Positions 17,437-25,501 of a stretch of 64,000 nt of DNA are shown piece after piece. Numbering within the stretch: the stretch's first letter is position 1; every line of letters begins with the position of its first letter. The notes below the pieces were generated by a model that saw only the letters and a list, made by a program, of their open reading frames with translations, ran no database searches and was not told the origin of the DNA. Position numbers and translations under genes: made by a program. The stretch lies in the NCBI RefSeq assembly GCF_000384215.1, contig NZ_KB913032.1:5447602-5511601 (forward strand), read 5' to 3'. This stretch comes from Amycolatopsis alba DSM 44262 (lineage in GTDB: Bacteria > Actinomycetota > Actinomycetes > Mycobacteriales > Pseudonocardiaceae).

Positions 17437-17479
17437 ATGCTAGGGAGGCGAACAAAGAACTGCTAAAGGATCCGCAAAG
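17437..17479 (-). promoter_or_regulatory. SARP-type promoter for the B2-like operon
   Basis: On the minus strand three heptamers CTTTGCG (17479-17473), CTTTAGC (17468-17462) and CTTTGTT (17457-17451) repeat every 11 bp. The last is exactly 8 bp from the -10 hexamer TAGCAT (17442-17437). Period and spacing match the known rule for SARP-activated promoters. Transcription should start near 17430 and read into the ATG at 17395. Confidence 0.85.
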
Positions 17480-17536
17480 CGGTGCCGCCCCCGGTTGCCT
17501 GAGGCGGCCAGGGGCGGCACCGGTCAGCGGGAAGCC

Positions 17537-17725
17537 TCAGTGGCAGCTCGAAAGCGCGGTGGGTGGGATCCAGCGGCATCGGTACGGGGCGCAGCAGTCT
17601 TGCACGCTGATGTTGCAGAACGCGCCGTAACCCTTGCACGCCTCGGCGACGACACTGACCGAGGAATGCAGATGCTGCTGGAGGTTGCCACTGGCAAGCC
17701 TGGAAGCGATCGAATTCGTTTTCAT
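17537..17725 (-). CDS. Cys-rich RiPP precursor peptide (candidate)
   Basis: A 62-residue peptide with a leader-like N-terminal half without Cys and a C-terminal half with six cysteines at 30, 37, 44, 45, 50 and 61; the segment CNISVQDCC is at 37-45. The ATG at 17725 has a strong GGAGGAGGTG site and its own SARP promoter 29 bases upstream. No Thr at the usual -2 position and no leader YxxP motif can be seen. Only Asp43 could close a lasso ring: residue 1 would be Ala35, Phe36 or Cys37 for rings of 9, 8 or 7. A disulfide-rich product fits the MauE-thioredoxin neighbour. The core boundary is not resolved. Confidence 0.75.
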   Translation of the reverse strand: MKTNSIASRLASGNLQQHLHSSVSVVAEACKGYGAFCNISVQDCCAPYRCRWIPPTALSSCH

Positions 17726-17753
17726 TGTTCACCTCCTCCCTGTTTCTTCGGCA

Positions 17754-17796
17754 ATGCTAGGGAGGCGAACAAAGAAGGGCTAAATTATCGGCAAAG
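17754..17796 (-). promoter_or_regulatory. SARP-type promoter for the precursor gene
   Basis: Heptamers CTTTGCC (17796-17790), ATTTAGC (17785-17779) and CTTTGTT (17774-17768) repeat every 11 bp on the minus strand. They are followed after 8 bp by TAGCAT (17759-17754). The last repeat, the spacer and the -10 are identical to the copy at 17437-17479, so the two promoters arose by duplication and should respond to the same activator, presumably the SARP encoded at 18357. Confidence 0.87.
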
Positions 17797-18356
17797 CGAC
17801 GCCGTGGGCTTCCGACGGAAGATGTCGTCCTCGGTGATCGTCTGCTCGCGGTGCGTGCCTGGCCTGGGCGCGGTTCGCCGTGAAGCTGGGGCGGGTGTAC
17901 TCGTTCAGGTTCACGTCTCCGGCGAGTTCGGCCACCGCGGTGAAGCTCGGGAAATCCGGAATCCGTTTCAGCGGAGCCGATTCCTCCGGCGTATTCGTCG
18001 AAGGCCGCGATATCTTCCACGGAATATGCAAGACGGTGGATCAAGGCCGCTCCGACCGCGATCCGCTTCCGGTAAACGGTGCCGCCGCGAAGCTCCTCGG
18101 CGACCTCGGCCGTGGTCGACTGTGGCAGCGGACTTGACCACCGCCCTCGCCTTTTCGCCTTACACTGCTGGGGTGTCGATCATGCTCCGTTCGCCATTCC
18201 GGTTCGAAGGGCGCCGGTGAAGTTCCACCTGGTCGGCCGAGTCGGGGTGGCGGTAGGTTCGGGAGTGATGATCATGTGCCGGCAGGGGCAGAGGGAGGGG
18301 CGCGGCGTCATCGAGGGGAGCGATTGTGGTCGCCCTGTTTCGATGCCGCGGTAACT
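17797..18356. other. Divergent intergenic region, no gene recognised
   Basis: This 560-base gap between the precursor promoter and the SARP gene has open frames on both strands but none with a convincing start, ribosome site and codon bias. The best (18031 to 17780, minus, 83 codons) begins with TTG and runs into the SARP promoter. The region must hold the SARP gene's own promoter; no clear -35/-10 pair or heptamer array was found for it. Confidence 0.6.
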
Positions 18357-21300
18357 ATGATCCGAATTTGCGTATTGGGAACACTGGAAGTCGAAGTCGG
18401 TGGTGAGCGGGTACGCGTCAGCGGACCGAGGAAGGGGGCGGTGCTTGCCAGGCTGGTGGCGGCGAAAGGTGCTGTCGTCCCGGTGTCGCAGCTCGTCGAG
18501 GACGTGTGGCAGGGCGAATCGTCCGCCCGTTCCGGAGCGACCTTGCAGACGATTCTGTCGTCCTTGCGCCGGGTACTGGAACCCGACCGGCCGCCGCGTT
18601 CGGAATCGGCCGTGCTGGTGACCACGCCACCTGGCTACGCCTTGCGTCTTCCTGATGAATGTGTGGACGCATGGCAGTTCGAGGCGCTCGCCGCCTCGGC
18701 GACAGCGGCGATGGCCGAGAATCAGCCGCAGAAGGCCTTGACCGCACTGTCGGACGCGCTTTCGCTTTGGCGCGGCCCCTCGTATTCCGAATTCGAGAAC
18801 TACGGCTGGGCGGCCACCGAAGTCGAGCGGCTCGGCGAGTTGCACCGGCTCGTGACGGAAAACCGGGCCGCGGCGCAAATCACCGTCGGCGACTACACGC
18901 AGGCCATTCTCGGGCTCACCGTGCTCACGAGGGAGTATCCGCTGCGCGAGGAGGCGTGGCGGCTGCTCACGATCGCGCTTTACCGGTCGGGAAGGCAGGG
19001 AGACGCGTTGGCGGCGCTGGGGCGCGGGCGTGCCGCGCTCCGCGACCAGCTCGGCGTGGATCTCGGTCCCGTCTTGCAGCAGCTCGAAGCGGATATCCTG
19101 GCGCAGGAACCGAATCTCGCCGGCCCGCCGGTGACCGGGCAGGCCCCGGCCGGCCGGGAACTGGGGCCATCCCATGACCTGGCGGCCACTGCCGCGCATC
19201 CGGAACGCCGGGAGCTTTTCGTGGGCCGCGAATGGGAGGTCGAGAACCTCCTGGGCGACGCGGCGGCGGTGGAGGCGGGCCGTCCCATGATCGCGTTGCT
19301 CACCGGCGAGGCGGGGATGGGAAAGACGACGCTGGCCACGGAGATCGCGTCCCACCTGAAACAGCGAGGCTGGCTGACCACCGACGGCCACAGCTCCGAG
19401 AACGCGGGCGCTCCGGCGGGCTGGGCGTGGGCGGGCGTGCTGGCCAAGCTGGCTCAGCAGGCCCCGCCGGATCCGGTGACCCGGCAGCGATTGCGGCCGC
19501 TGCTGGACGTCGACGCGATGGCGGCCATCGAGGAGGACGCCAGCCAAGGCCGGTTCCTGCTGCACTGCGCGGTCGCCGACTACCTGCGTCACCTCGCGGA
19601 GCGGCGGCCGGTGCTGATCGTCCTGGACGATCTGCACTGGGCGGACGAGGAAACGCTTGCCCTGCTGACCCATCTGCCCGAGCTGCTGACCGGGGCGCGG
19701 GTGCTCATGCTCGTGCTCTACCGGCCGGGGGAGGGGGAGCGCCGGGTCGACAACGCCATCGGTGCGCTCGCCAGGCACGTGCCCGACCGGATAGAGCTCG
19801 CCGGACTGGACACCCAGGCGATCGCCAAGCTGGTCGGTGGCATGAACGAAACCGAGGTCACCGTCGGCGCCGCCGGGCTCATCGCGGCGAGAACCGGTGG
19901 AAACCCTTTGTTCGTCAGGGAAATGAGCCGGATGCTTGATCTCAGCGTGCCGATTCCCCTGGTTCCCGCGTTACCCGCCGGGATCCGTGACGTCCTGCGC
20001 CAGCGGATCGGCAAGCTGCCGGAAGGCACCCGCAGCGTGCTGCGTGTCGCCGCTGTGGTCGGTCCTGACATCGATGTCGAATTGCTGTGCGCGGCCTGCG
20101 ACATCGAGCCGGAGTCGGCCATCGCCGCGATCGAGGAGACCCTCGCGGCCGGATTGCTGATCGAGACCGACGAGGCGCAGCCGCGGTTCGCGCACGCCCT
20201 CATCCGGGACACCCTGCTGGCCGACATCTCGATGGTCCGGCGGGCCCGGATCCACGCCAGGATCGCCGACGCCCTCGAACGGATCAAGCCGCACGACTCG
20301 ATGATGCTGGCGTACCACCACACCGAGGCCGACGCGCGATCCGCCGAGACCGTGCACTACAGCAGGACGGCCGCCGAGATCTCCGAATGCAAGTTCGCGT
20401 TCGCCCGCGCGGCCAGGTTCTGGGGACAGGCGATCCTGGCGCTGGAAAGCAGACCGGGCGGCGGCGGTGAGCTTCGGCTCGAACTCATCGTCCGCCGCCT
20501 TCGTGCGCTGGCCCTCGACGGCAAGATCCTGCAGGCGCGTGCCTACCGTGCCGCCGTGGTCAGGGAATTCCGCGAATCCGCGGACCCGGATCTGCTCGGA
20601 CGGCTCATCGTCGCCGTCGATGTGCCCATGTTCGGCGCCGGACGACTGCACGGCGGCCGCTGTGAAGACGTGCTCAGGGCGATCGAGAACGTGTTGAAAC
20701 GACTGTCCGAAGAGGACAGTGAACTGCGGGTGAGGTTGCTCACCGCCCTGGCGCTCGAACTGCACGGCGAGAGCGGCGAACGGGGCGCCGAAGCCTCGAT
20801 CGAGGCCATCGCGGCGGCCAGGCGGCTCGGCAGGCCGGACATCCTGGCCGTTTCCCTGCACGGCCGGTACTTCTACACGTTCCGGTACGACGACGGACTG
20901 CACGAGCGACGCGAGATCGGCCTGGAATTGCTGGCGATGGCCGACGAGACACCGATCGGTGTCTACGAGACCTTCGCGCACAGCGCGCTCGCGCTCACCG
21001 CCTTCGGCCGTCTCGAGCTGCCCGAATCAGAGCTGCACATGAAACGTGCCAGGGCACTGGCCCAGCAGAACGACCTGCGGCTCATGATCCCGCTGGACCA
21101 GTGGCATCAGGCGAGGCTGCGCGCCGTCACCGGGGACTACGCGGGCGCTGAGCGGCTCTTCATGGAATCGATCCGCAGTGATCACGACGCGACGGCGTGG
21201 GACAACGACAAGGAGTTCCAGAGCCTGGCTTGGCTCGCGATCGTCTGCCTCCGGATCGTGGAGGGCCGGATCGGCGAGCTGACCGAGCTGCTGGGTGAAA

Positions 21301-21728
21301 TGTGGGACAAGTACAAGCCGCTGGGGATCACGGCGAGCTGCTATGCGCTCGCCCTGGCCGCCAGTGACCGGGCGAGCGAGGCCAGATCCGTTGTCGCGCA
21401 GGCATCGCCGATCCGGCGGGACTATTTCTACGACACGGCGGTGAGCATGCGCGCGCTGGTGACGCTCGCACTCGAAGACCGTGCCGGTGCCGCCGAGACG
21501 TACGGGTTGCTGCTGCCGTACCGGAGCATGCTGGTCGGGGGGAATTTCCACGCTGTCGTGCTCGGGCCGGTCGACCAGTTGCTCGGGGATCTCGCGAGAT
21601 TCCTCGGCGAGTGGGACACGGCCGCCGCGCATTACGCCGAGGCCGAACGGGTCGCCGCCAAAGTCGGTGCCGACCAGTGGATCGAACAGGCACGGAGCTC
21701 GCTCAAGGCGGTGGGCGACGTCCGCTGA
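18357..21728 (+). CDS. Large SARP regulator, AfsR type (SARP-NB-ATPase-TPR)
   Basis: A 1123-residue regulator. The first ~95 residues form the OmpR-like winged helix (IRICVLGTLEVEVGGERV, then GPRKGAVLARLVAAKG). The bacterial transcriptional activation domain follows to about residue 245 (WRLLTIALYRSGRQGDALAAL). An ATPase domain has Walker A GEAGMGKTT and a Walker-B-like LIVLDDLHWADE. The C-terminal ~500 residues are TPR-like helical repeats. The ATG at 18357 places the winged-helix strand at the N-terminus as in other SARPs; an in-frame GTG at 18276 adds 27 unrelated residues. It is divergent from the lasso-like operon, whose two promoters carry SARP repeats, so it is the probable activator. 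Confidence 0.92.
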   Translation: MIRICVLGTLEVEVGGERVRVSGPRKGAVLARLVAAKGAVVPVSQLVEDVWQGESSARSGATLQTILSSLRRVLEPDRPPRSESAVLVTTPPGYALRLPDECVDAWQFEALAASATAAMAENQPQKALTALSDALSLWRGPSYSEFENYGWAATEVERLGELHRLVTENRAAAQITVGDYTQAILGLTVLTREYPLREEAWRLLTIALYRSGRQGDALAALGRGRAALRDQLGVDLGPVLQQLEADILAQEPNLAGPPVTGQAPAGRELGPSHDLAATAAHPERRELFVGREWEVENLLGDAAAVEAGRPMIALLTGEAGMGKTTLATEIASHLKQRGWLTTDGHSSENAGAPAGWAWAGVLAKLAQQAPPDPVTRQRLRPLLDVDAMAAIEEDASQGRFLLHCAVADYLRHLAERRPVLIVLDDLHWADEETLALLTHLPELLTGARVLMLVLYRPGEGERRVDNAIGALARHVPDRIELAGLDTQAIAKLVGGMNETEVTVGAAGLIAARTGGNPLFVREMSRMLDLSVPIPLVPALPAGIRDVLRQRIGKLPEGTRSVLRVAAVVGPDIDVELLCAACDIEPESAIAAIEETLAAGLLIETDEAQPRFAHALIRDTLLADISMVRRARIHARIADALERIKPHDSMMLAYHHTEADARSAETVHYSRTAAEISECKFAFARAARFWGQAILALESRPGGGGELRLELIVRRLRALALDGKILQARAYRAAVVREFRESADPDLLGRLIVAVDVPMFGAGRLHGGRCEDVLRAIENVLKRLSEEDSELRVRLLTALALELHGESGERGAEASIEAIAAARRLGRPDILAVSLHGRYFYTFRYDDGLHERREIGLELLAMADETPIGVYETFAHSALALTAFGRLELPESELHMKRARALAQQNDLRLMIPLDQWHQARLRAVTGDYAGAERLFMESIRSDHDATAWDNDKEFQSLAWLAIVCLRIVEGRIGELTELLGEMWDKYKPLGITASCYALALAASDRASEARSVVAQASPIRRDYFYDTAVSMRALVTLALEDRAGAAETYGLLLPYRSMLVGGNFHAVVLGPVDQLLGDLARFLGEWDTAAAHYAEAERVAAKVGADQWIEQARSSLKAVGDVR

Positions 21729-21948
21729 GTGCGGCGTTGATCCCTCGTTGAGTCGGCGGGAAGTAGTGCTTGTCACCCTGGTCTCAGAGAGGACGAACCA
21801 CGTGGGAGTCGCAAGGGGGTACGCCGGCCTCGGCCGGCGTCGCGACCCGCGGCCGGGGAGGGCGGCGGGCATTCCACGGGGTTCCGAAGGGGGAGCTTGG
21901 GTCTCGAAGCACCCGAGTGAAGATCCTTCGAAACAGGGGGAGTGAACA

Positions 21949-23745
21949 ATGCTTGAGAAGGCCCCGATCGACGTTCAGGTGCTCAACGCCCGGAACGCGG
22001 TGGCCCTGATCCGGCGGCGGGTGGCGGAAACACCGGATCGTGACGCGCTGGTCTTCGTCGACGATCCCGAAGCGCCGGATGGCTACGAAGCATGGACCTA
22101 CCGGCGGCTCGACGAGCAGGCCCGCCGTATCGCGGGCAGGCTGCAGGCGGACGGGCTGAGCGGTGAGCGCGTGCTTCTGCTGTACCCGCCGGGACTCGAC
22201 GGGCCCGCCGCGTTCGTCGGATGCCTGTACGCGGGCAGCATTCCCGTGCTGGCGCCACTGCCCGGCCGTTATCACCACGAGCAGACCCGGCTTCGGGGAA
22301 TCATCCGCGACGCCGGCATCGGCCTGGTGCTCACCGATCGCGCGCGGCGGGACGACGTCGCGGCCTGGCTGGCCGGACAGGATCTGGGCGGCCTGCGGTG
22401 TGCCGCGACCGGGGACGACGACTTCGCCTGCGCACGAGCGTGGTCGGAACCGGCGCCGGAACCGGAAACGGTGGCCCTGCTCCAGTACACGTCGGGCTCG
22501 ACCATGGAACCGAAGGGGGTGATGATCACCCACCGCAACCTGCTGCACAACGTGGCGACGTCGCGGCGATCACTCGGTATCCGCGACGACGCCAGGTTCG
22601 GCGGGTGGGGACCGCTGTATCACGACATGGGGTTGCTGGGTCAGGTCACGCCGGCGCTGTTCTCGGGCACCACCTGTGTCCTGATGAGCCCGGCGACCTT
22701 CCTCAAACGGCCGCATCTGTGGCTCCGGATGATCGACCGGTTCGACATCCAGGTCTCGTCGGCGCCCGACTTCGCCTACGAGCTGTGCACCCGCCGGATC
22801 ACCGCCGAACAGCTGGCCGGGATCGACCTGTCCCGCTGGGACATCGCCATCAACGGTTCGGAACCCGTCCGGGCCGACGTCGTCGAGGCGTTCGTCGAAC
22901 AGTGCGGACCCGCCGGTTTCCGCCCGGCCACCATGACGCCGTCCTTCGGGATGGCCGAAGCGACGGTGTTCGTCACCGGGACCGGCGAGGCCGAAGCGAC
23001 GCTGCTGACCCACCGGGTGGACGGCGCGGTCAAGCGGTTCGTCGGCTGCGGCCGTCCGGCCGCGATCGAGATCCGGATCGTCCAGCCACAGACCGTGATC
23101 GCGGTGCGTGACGGGGTGATCGGCGAGATCCTGCTCAGCGGGCAGTCCGTGTCGCCCGGCTACTGGCGATCACCCGAAGCCACCGCCGCGACGTTCGGCG
23201 TGCGGCTGCCCGGCGAGAACGGCCGGACGTTCCTGCGCACCGGCGACCTCGGCTTCCTGCGCGACGGTGAACTTTTCGTCACCGGGCGGATCAAGGACCT
23301 GATGGTCATCCGGGGCCGCAACATCTACCCGCACGACGTCGAGCACGCGCTGGCGAGCGGGCGCGAAGAGTTCGAGGGATTGCGGGGCGCCGCGTTCACC
23401 GTCACCCAGGACACGGGGATGGTCCACCGGGCCGAGCAGCTCGTCGTCGTGCACGAAGTCCGTGGCAGGCACACCGATGCCAGGCTGCGGGAGATCACCG
23501 GCGGGCTGCGGACGCAGCTGGCCGATGAGTTCGGCTTGCGTGCGGAGGCGATCGTGCTGGTCCGGCCGGGTGCGGTCCGCCGGACGACCAGCGGGAAGGC
23601 CCAGCGCTCGGCGATGCGCGCGCTGTTCCTCGCGGGTGAACTGCGGCCGGTGCACGTGGACGCGGACCGCAAGTGGCTTACCTCGGTGCGCGGCGGGACT
23701 TCCCCGGTCGCGCATCCCGATCAGCTTCCAGGGGGAAATCGATGA
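21949..23745 (+). CDS. Fatty-acyl-AMP ligase (FAAL-like)
   Basis: A 598-residue adenylating enzyme of the ANL superfamily. It has the P-loop YTSGSTMEPKGVMITHRN, the FAAL-type segment WGPLYHDMGLLGQV, and late motifs TGDLGFL and GRIKDLMVIRGRNIYPHDVE. FAALs form acyl-adenylates and pass the acyl group to an ACP rather than to CoA. No ACP, PKS or NRPS partner follows, so the acceptor is unknown. The ATG has a GGGGGAG site. It is the first of three co-directional genes ending at 25444 and may be lipid-related or acylate a cluster product. Confidence 0.9.
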   Translation: MLEKAPIDVQVLNARNAVALIRRRVAETPDRDALVFVDDPEAPDGYEAWTYRRLDEQARRIAGRLQADGLSGERVLLLYPPGLDGPAAFVGCLYAGSIPVLAPLPGRYHHEQTRLRGIIRDAGIGLVLTDRARRDDVAAWLAGQDLGGLRCAATGDDDFACARAWSEPAPEPETVALLQYTSGSTMEPKGVMITHRNLLHNVATSRRSLGIRDDARFGGWGPLYHDMGLLGQVTPALFSGTTCVLMSPATFLKRPHLWLRMIDRFDIQVSSAPDFAYELCTRRITAEQLAGIDLSRWDIAINGSEPVRADVVEAFVEQCGPAGFRPATMTPSFGMAEATVFVTGTGEAEATLLTHRVDGAVKRFVGCGRPAAIEIRIVQPQTVIAVRDGVIGEILLSGQSVSPGYWRSPEATAATFGVRLPGENGRTFLRTGDLGFLRDGELFVTGRIKDLMVIRGRNIYPHDVEHALASGREEFEGLRGAAFTVTQDTGMVHRAEQLVVVHEVRGRHTDARLREITGGLRTQLADEFGLRAEAIVLVRPGAVRRTTSGKAQRSAMRALFLAGELRPVHVDADRKWLTSVRGGTSPVAHPDQLPGGNR

Positions 23746-24101
23746 CCACAGTGGAAAGCCGTACCGAGGTCGTACAGGCGATCTCCGGTAAATGGACGTT
23801 GACCGTGATGGCGAAGCTCGAGCGGCGGGAAATCGGGTTCGCCGAGCTGCTCACGGAAACCGAATTGGATCCGAGACAATTGAGCAGAGTGCTGGAGAAG
23901 CTGCGCCAGTCCGGACTGGTGGAACGTTTCATCCAGCCTCGCAATTCCATCCCGCGCCCGCGCTATCGGCTGAGCCGGGTCGGCTCGGAGGTGCTTGTGC
24001 GCACCGGCGAGCTCGCGGCGGTGTGGGCCGAATTCCATGAGCGGAAGAGTTCGTTCTCCCTGCGTGCGACGAGCGGGATCTCGCCGCAAAGGTCGAGGTA
24101 A
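23742..24101 (+). CDS. HxlR-like winged-helix regulator
   Basis: A 119-residue protein with an HxlR/MarR-like winged helix: GKWTLTVMAKL, GFAELLTETELDPRQLSRVLEKLRQSGLVER, and a wing ending PRYRLSRVG. Its ATG overlaps the stop of the acyl-AMP ligase gene (ATGA), so the two are co-translated. Unlike many HxlR proteins it has no conserved sensor Cys. It probably regulates its own operon. Confidence 0.85.
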   Translation: MTTVESRTEVVQAISGKWTLTVMAKLERREIGFAELLTETELDPRQLSRVLEKLRQSGLVERFIQPRNSIPRPRYRLSRVGSEVLVRTGELAAVWAEFHERKSSFSLRATSGISPQRSR

Positions 24102-24106
24102 GGGGA

Positions 24107-25444
24107 ATGGTGGGAGTACGGATGTCACCCCGGCCGGTGGAAAGCCGGCCGCCCGCGCGCGTTCTCGGCGCGGAACTGCGAGTCCCGCTGGTCACCGGTG
24201 GCACGGTGGCTTACGCCAACCTCGACTACGCCGCCAGCGCGCCGTGCCTGGAGCAGGTCTCCGTCGCTGTCAACGAGTTGCTCCCGTGGTACGCGAGTGT
24301 CCACAGGGGAGCGGGGATGGCGTCGAAGATCTGCACTTCGCTCTATGAGAACGCCAGGAACACGGTCCGCTGGTTCGCCGGTGCCGAGGCCGACGCGTCG
24401 GTGGTGTTCACCCGCAACACCACCGACGCGCTGAACCTGCTCGCTCACGCGGTGCCCGCGGGGACCACGGTCCTGTGTTTCGGCAGCGATCACCACGCCG
24501 CGATGCTGCCGTGGCGGGACGTCGAAGTCCTGTCGATGCCCGCTTCCCCGGAAGAAGCATTGTCGATGCTGGATTCCGCGTTGCAGGCGTGCGAACAGGC
24601 GCTGGTGGTGATCACCGGTGCCGCCAACGTCACCGGCGAAGTGTGGCCCGTGGCCGAACTGGCGGCCGTCGCGCGCGGGCACGGTGCCCGCACGGTGCTC
24701 GACGCCGCACAGCTGGCCGCGCACCAGCCGCTTCGCATGGCCGACTGGGGAGTCGACTGGGTCGCCTTGTCCGGGCACAAGATCTACGCGCCCTTCGGCG
24801 TCGGCGCGCTCGTCGGCCGTACCGACTGGCTCCAGGACGCCGAGCCGTACCTGGCGGGCGGTGGCGCCACCGGGAAGGTCGAAGACGTCGACGGGCGGTT
24901 CGAGGTCGGCTGGCGGGAGGTGCCGGCGCGGCACGAAGCGGGAACGCCGAACGTCGTGGGTGCGCACGCGCTGGCGACCGCGTGCGTGGCACTCACCGAA
25001 TGCGGCTGGGAGGCCATCGCCGCACACGAGCACACCTTGCTCGACCGGCTGCGCTCGGGACTGGCCGCGGTGCCCGGAGTCCGGCTGCTGAGCATGTGGG
25101 GTCCCGACACGCCGGCCGTCGGCGTCACCGCACTGCTCGCCGGGTCCGTCGAACCGGGATTGCTGGCCGCCGTTCTTTCGGCGGAGCACGGAATCGGGGT
25201 ACGCGCGGGCGCGTTCTGCGCGCATCCGGCCACCCGTACGCTGGTCCGGGCGGCCGGTGGACCGCCGGACGGGCAGGCGCTGCGCGTGAGTATCGGGCTC
25301 GGTACCACGGCCGAGCAGGTCGATCGGCTGGTCGCCGCGATCGATTCGATCCTCGAGTCCGGTCCGAAGTGGACATACGAGGCGGTGGACGGGGAATGGC
25401 AGCCCGTGCCGGACCCCCGTCCGCTGCTCGGCCCGCACGGCTGA
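24107..25444 (+). CDS. Class V aminotransferase / cysteine desulfurase-like PLP enzyme
   Basis: A 445-residue fold-type I PLP enzyme of the SufS/CsdA group. The start of the domain reads YANLDYAASAPCLEQV, the cofactor Asp is in VLDAAQLAAH, and the Schiff-base Lys is in LSGHKIYAPFGVGAL. Late in the chain RAGAFCAHP carries a Cys where SufS has its persulfide Cys. Desulfurases donate sulfur to thio-groups. Next to a thioamide-forming cluster this could supply sulfur to YcaO/TfuA, but a 24-bp hairpin separates the two and the link is speculative. An in-frame ATG at 24122 is an alternative start. Confidence 0.85.
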   Translation: MVGVRMSPRPVESRPPARVLGAELRVPLVTGGTVAYANLDYAASAPCLEQVSVAVNELLPWYASVHRGAGMASKICTSLYENARNTVRWFAGAEADASVVFTRNTTDALNLLAHAVPAGTTVLCFGSDHHAAMLPWRDVEVLSMPASPEEALSMLDSALQACEQALVVITGAANVTGEVWPVAELAAVARGHGARTVLDAAQLAAHQPLRMADWGVDWVALSGHKIYAPFGVGALVGRTDWLQDAEPYLAGGGATGKVEDVDGRFEVGWREVPARHEAGTPNVVGAHALATACVALTECGWEAIAAHEHTLLDRLRSGLAAVPGVRLLSMWGPDTPAVGVTALLAGSVEPGLLAAVLSAEHGIGVRAGAFCAHPATRTLVRAAGGPPDGQALRVSIGLGTTAEQVDRLVAAIDSILESGPKWTYEAVDGEWQPVPDPRPLLGPHG

Positions 25445-25446
25445 CG

Positions 25447-25499
25447 GCAACGCGGCAAAGCCCCTTTCCCGGCCTGGGAAAGGGGCTTTGCCGCGTTGC
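25447..25499. terminator. Bidirectional terminator hairpin, perfect 24-bp stem
   Basis: Arms 25447-25470 (starting GCAACGCGGCAAAGCCCCTT) and 25476-25499 are exact complements around a GGCCT loop. It fills the gap between the convergent desulfurase-like and P450 genes and is the natural boundary of the thioamitide operon. Confidence 0.85.
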
Positions 25500-25501
25500 G
25501 G

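Noticed and set aside
17537..17725. Lanthipeptide precursor
   Set aside because: No LanB, LanC, LanM or similar dehydratase/cyclase is encoded near it; the maturation genes are lasso-like.
17463..17732. Alternative 89-codon frame over the precursor gene
   Set aside because: It begins with a GTG inside the ribosome site region and reads Arg/Pro-rich out-of-frame sequence; the 62-residue frame has the proper start spacing and Cys pattern.
17780..18031. 83-codon minus-strand frame upstream of the Cys-rich precursor as another precursor or small protein
   Set aside because: It starts with TTG, lacks a ribosome site, and its end runs through the SARP promoter of the precursor gene.
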